A stretch of DNA of 64,000 nt from Circinella minor (taxonomy: Eukaryota > Mucoromycota > Mucoromycetes > Mucorales > Lichtheimiaceae). A model generated the notes under the pieces. The model saw nothing but the letters and a program-made list of their open reading frames with translations. It had not been told where the DNA came from and did no database searches. Location of the stretch: contig JAEPRB010000057.1 of NCBI GenBank assembly GCA_016758965.1, positions 124,001-188,000 of the forward strand, in the 5' to 3' direction. The position numbers were made by a program, and so were the translations under genes. This document shows, one piece after another, positions 61,401-64,000 of this stretch; positions within the stretch are counted from its first letter, which is position 1, and each line of letters opens with the position of its first letter.

Positions 61401-62116
61401 AAAAAAATAGTTACTTAGTGTTAAGTTGATTCAATATATTTTAAAGAAATCAGATACTGTACCAGTTATATACATACAATCAACGTTAAGAAAAGAAATA
61501 TCTGGCTCAGCACAATCACAAAGCTGTTCTTCATGATTGATAGATGTTTCTTTCAATTGCGGAGTACTATTACAATCATTGAAACGTTGGATGTATGCCT
61601 CTGCAAGGCTGGGCATTAGTGCATCCCATTCTTGATTGTAAGAATTCGTTTTTTGTTGATTGGTGCGGGTAGGCAGGATTTCTCTCTCTTCATCTTGGCC
61701 AACAAAGATTCCCCCCTCGTCACCAAAATCAAAGTCATCCATGTCCCCACCATCATCATGGATATTGTTAGAACCTGCAAATAGAATTATTATTCAGTAT
61801 ACTGTATATATACAATTAACTAATTATCATGTCGACTTTGGCAAAAAAAAGTGTAAACTATTATCCTCACTATTACCAAATGTGTTTGATGGTATTGCTT
61901 GCCCTAGGATATGGGTGCCAACAAGGTCTACATCAGTTATAAGCTTCTTCAGTGTAGAACTGTAGATTGATAAACTCTTTTCCCTTTTTTATTGAAGATA
62001 GGATCTCCATTCTGGTCGCACTTATAGTTTAGTTGTACACCATAGCTGTATGGGTTAAGATCAAAGTCGCTCACTTTGATTGATTTCATACGATGGCTTT
62101 TACGAGGTCGGGGCAT
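58498..62116 (-). pseudogene. Decayed KDZ (Kyakuja-Dileera-Zisupton) transposase gene
   Basis: Pieces of one multi-exon protein lie in order from 62116 (MPRPRKSHRMKS) to 58498. They include the acidic MDDFDFGDEGGIFVGQ (61742 on), a Cys cluster LCDCAEPD..IPYCVDCHKE (61530-61345), GCPACP, the KDZ core FIALDGNMQLKR (about 60860), ECESNFKAT, ESGLVGSICARHDVPLEF, MYDICCRIKNS (about 60405), FHAYAHSMQCQVQYNPR and GMERLW (about 60070), then a Lys/Glu-rich tail ending in a long acidic segment (58821-58498). Lesions: a one-base frameshift near 61965, an in-frame TGA at 61003-61005 inside the Cys region, another TGA at 60063-60065 after GMERLW, and more stops in the tail (for example near 59556 and 59340). 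KDZ elements are large DNA transposons abundant in fungi. This copy cannot make an intact transposase. Confidence 0.75.
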
Positions 62117-63435
62117 TATTGGTATGAGCATAAGAAAAAAAGTGTAGGAACAAGAGAAAAGAAAAGAGTAATTTGTACACATGTTATAGCAGATAGAGCT
62201 ACCTTAAAGCTTAAAAAGAATAAAGTCACATCCAATGTCGGCTGTCAAATATAATTTTTTGGTGGAGAGCGCACTTATAAAATGCAATCGCTGATGGATA
62301 TTAATTATTTTTGGTGTTTAACCATTATGAAGGCACTCGATTAAACGATGGTGGTACAGAATGCGATACGTGGTTGATTTCTCACGACCTCTGTAGGGAA
62401 CTGCTAATGTTATCAAAAGTTGGTTATTGTAATAATGTGATTTGCTATGAGTAGAGATTTCTTCTGCATGCCTGTTGTATCCAACATACAATGGCTTCAT
62501 AATAACAGTCATTTAATATTATATATTTAAATACAGCATATTTCAAATATGTTTCACTGGCATTTTGATATTTCACGGTGCATTTCAATGACTCTCAATA
62601 AAGAAGTCCGTCTTCTTTATCGTTACTATTTGACAGCTGCATTGATATACTATTTTATTAATGGCCAAATGTATAGAACATAATGTTCATGTATTTTATT
62701 GTCACTATTCATCGTCATTAACAAATCGGAAAAACTATCATTGTTTTATACACGCATATTGATATACCCGTTCATTGATTAGGATTTAATATCAATAGTG
62801 TTAATATTTTCATCTCATAAACTTCAGTTCAATTATTGTTCTATTGGGTCTCGTTGACTTATTACTGTCTCTTTTTATTTATTACTTTTGATTAATACAA
62901 CAATGCTGTTGTTGTATGTTAAGTAGTTAAAAAAAATCGACGGTGACCCACTTTTTGGCAACTTTCACGCTTTTCTTGTTTTTGAAAAAATAGTAAAGCT
63001 TGAGTAAAATGTGTTAGAGTATTTCGATGCTTTTCGTGCCCAGAAAATCAACAACAACATTAGTACAATTATGTCTGCTCATAGAAAAAATGCAGTACCT
63101 AGTCTGCATAATAAAATGGATAATTTGAACAACAAAAATAAAATAAACGATGAATCCGTTAATACATAATTTATTCTTAAAAATAAATAAAGATTATTAT
63201 TCTATATACGCGTTGGTCTATGACTTTATTTATATGTAAGCTGTTTATTATAATGTATTACTTCTGGTATGTAATCTGGATAATCGATCCTAAAAATGTT
63301 ATCTTTATAAGGTATGACAACCTTGTTTTTAAGAACTTCATCAGGGGTAGACCCTTAAAATATTTATTTTTATTTTACACCCCTAATTCCATGCCACTAC
63401 AGTACTATACTCAAAACATATAGCATACAAATTCG
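62117..63435. other. Non-coding flank of the KDZ pseudogene
   Basis: AT-rich; a 64-codon minus frame at 62318-62512 (..MKPLYVGYNRHAEE..) has no recognised family and may be transposon debris. I could not find the KDZ element's terminal repeat here by eye. Confidence 0.45.
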
Positions 63436-63816
63436 ATAGCATAATGTCCCAGGTAACGGATTTTTTTTTATTATATACACATTTAATAGCATAATGTCCC
63501 AGGTAACGGATTTTGTTGTTATTATATACACATTTAATAGCATTATGTCCCAGGTAACCGATTTTGTTGTTATTATATACACATTTAATAGCATAATGTC
63601 CTAGGTAATGGATTTTCTTTTATTATATACATTACCTGGGACATCATGCTATTAAATGTGTATATAATAATAAAAAAATTCGTTACCTGGGACATTATGC
63701 TATTAAATGTGTATATAATAACAACAAAATCAGTCACCTGGGACATCATGCTATCAAATGTGTATATAATAACAACAAAATCAATTACCTGGGACATTAT
63801 GCTATTAAATGTGTAC
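63436..63816. repeat. Inverted minisatellite: four ~51-bp units facing four complementary units
   Basis: Units begin ATAGCATAATGTCCCAGGTAACGG at 63436, 63486, 63537 and 63588. From 63631 the same unit runs in the opposite orientation (ATTACCTGGGACATCATGCTAT..) four times to about 63816, so the whole block is a palindrome with a near-zero loop at about 63630. Units differ by a few substitutions (ATTATG, CTAGG, TCAATT). The middle of each unit is ATTTTGTTGTTATTATATACACATTTA. The repeated open frames (MLLNVYIITTKSVTWDI) are a by-product. Confidence 0.8.
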
Positions 63817-64000
63817 ATGTCTATGATATACTTATTTATTTAAAACAAAAAAAAACCTATTTTTTGTTTATACAATATCTTGTTTTTAAGCTTTTTATAA
63901 ATTGTATATTATCTTATTATGTTGTGAGTAATAATATAGGTTGATCAAATGCATTTAGCATAATGCTGATTATAAACAAAAAAAATATTAATCTTTATAA

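Noticed and set aside
63397..63843. Repetitive frames MLLNVYIITTKSVTWDI on both strands
   Set aside because: A by-product of the 51-bp inverted minisatellite.
1..64000. tRNA, rRNA, CRISPR or bacterial-type operon signals
   Set aside because: No tRNA B-box-like GGTTCGAATCC in a cloverleaf context, no rRNA text and no spaced direct-repeat array were seen by eye; a tRNAscan or Infernal run would be needed to exclude small RNAs fully.

Overview
The window is nuclear DNA from an AT-rich, intron-dense fungus, most likely an early-diverging filamentous lineage (Mucoromycota, Mucorales type). Three things point there. Introns are short, with GTAAGT-like donors, TAG acceptors and occasional TACTAAC branch points. 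The proteins are rich in Asn, Gln, Ser and Thr runs. The repeats (KDZ transposase, DIRS-like gag fragment, LINE remnant, many inverted-repeat elements) are of the kind found in Mucorales. All gene models were spliced by hand from reading frame, splice signals and family conservation; no transcript evidence was available.

Left part (1-14.5 kb): the 5' end of a Kin4-type protein kinase (-); a HAD-fold NT5C-like protein whose nucleophile Asp is replaced by Asn (-); a BuGZ/ZNF207 spindle and kinetochore zinc-finger protein with an intact GLEBS motif (-); a 1.3-kb inverted-repeat transposon with a 9-bp target duplication; a Whi3-type RNA-binding protein (-); and, divergently, a uridine-kinase-family gene (+) with an altered P-loop.

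Middle (14.5-32 kb): a three-level nest of inverted-repeat elements (15.2-16.7 kb); about 5.7 kb of gene-poor DNA; a two-finger GATA transcription factor; two tandem thioesterase paralogues that share intron positions, including an apparent 4-nucleotide exon; a TMX2-like transmembrane thioredoxin-related protein.

Right (32-64 kb): a bHLH-zip transcription factor (-); an unrecognised disordered/coiled-coil protein (+); a 42-residue spliced zinc-knuckle microprotein (+); an F-box/LRR protein (-); and a 23-exon HIR3/CABIN1 histone-chaperone subunit (-), with the start codon alone in its own coding exon and a probable GC-AG intron. From about 53.2 kb to the end the DNA is a transposon graveyard: a TA-flanked palindromic MITE, a LINE 3' fragment, a GC-rich cluster, a decayed KDZ transposase and a 4+4 inverted minisatellite.

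The genes do not form a pathway or cluster; they are ordinary housekeeping and regulatory genes. The most unusual signals are in gene structure (4-nt exons, a start-codon-only exon, a GC-AG intron, a frame-neutral intron in a microprotein), in two enzymes with altered catalytic motifs, and in the nested repeats.
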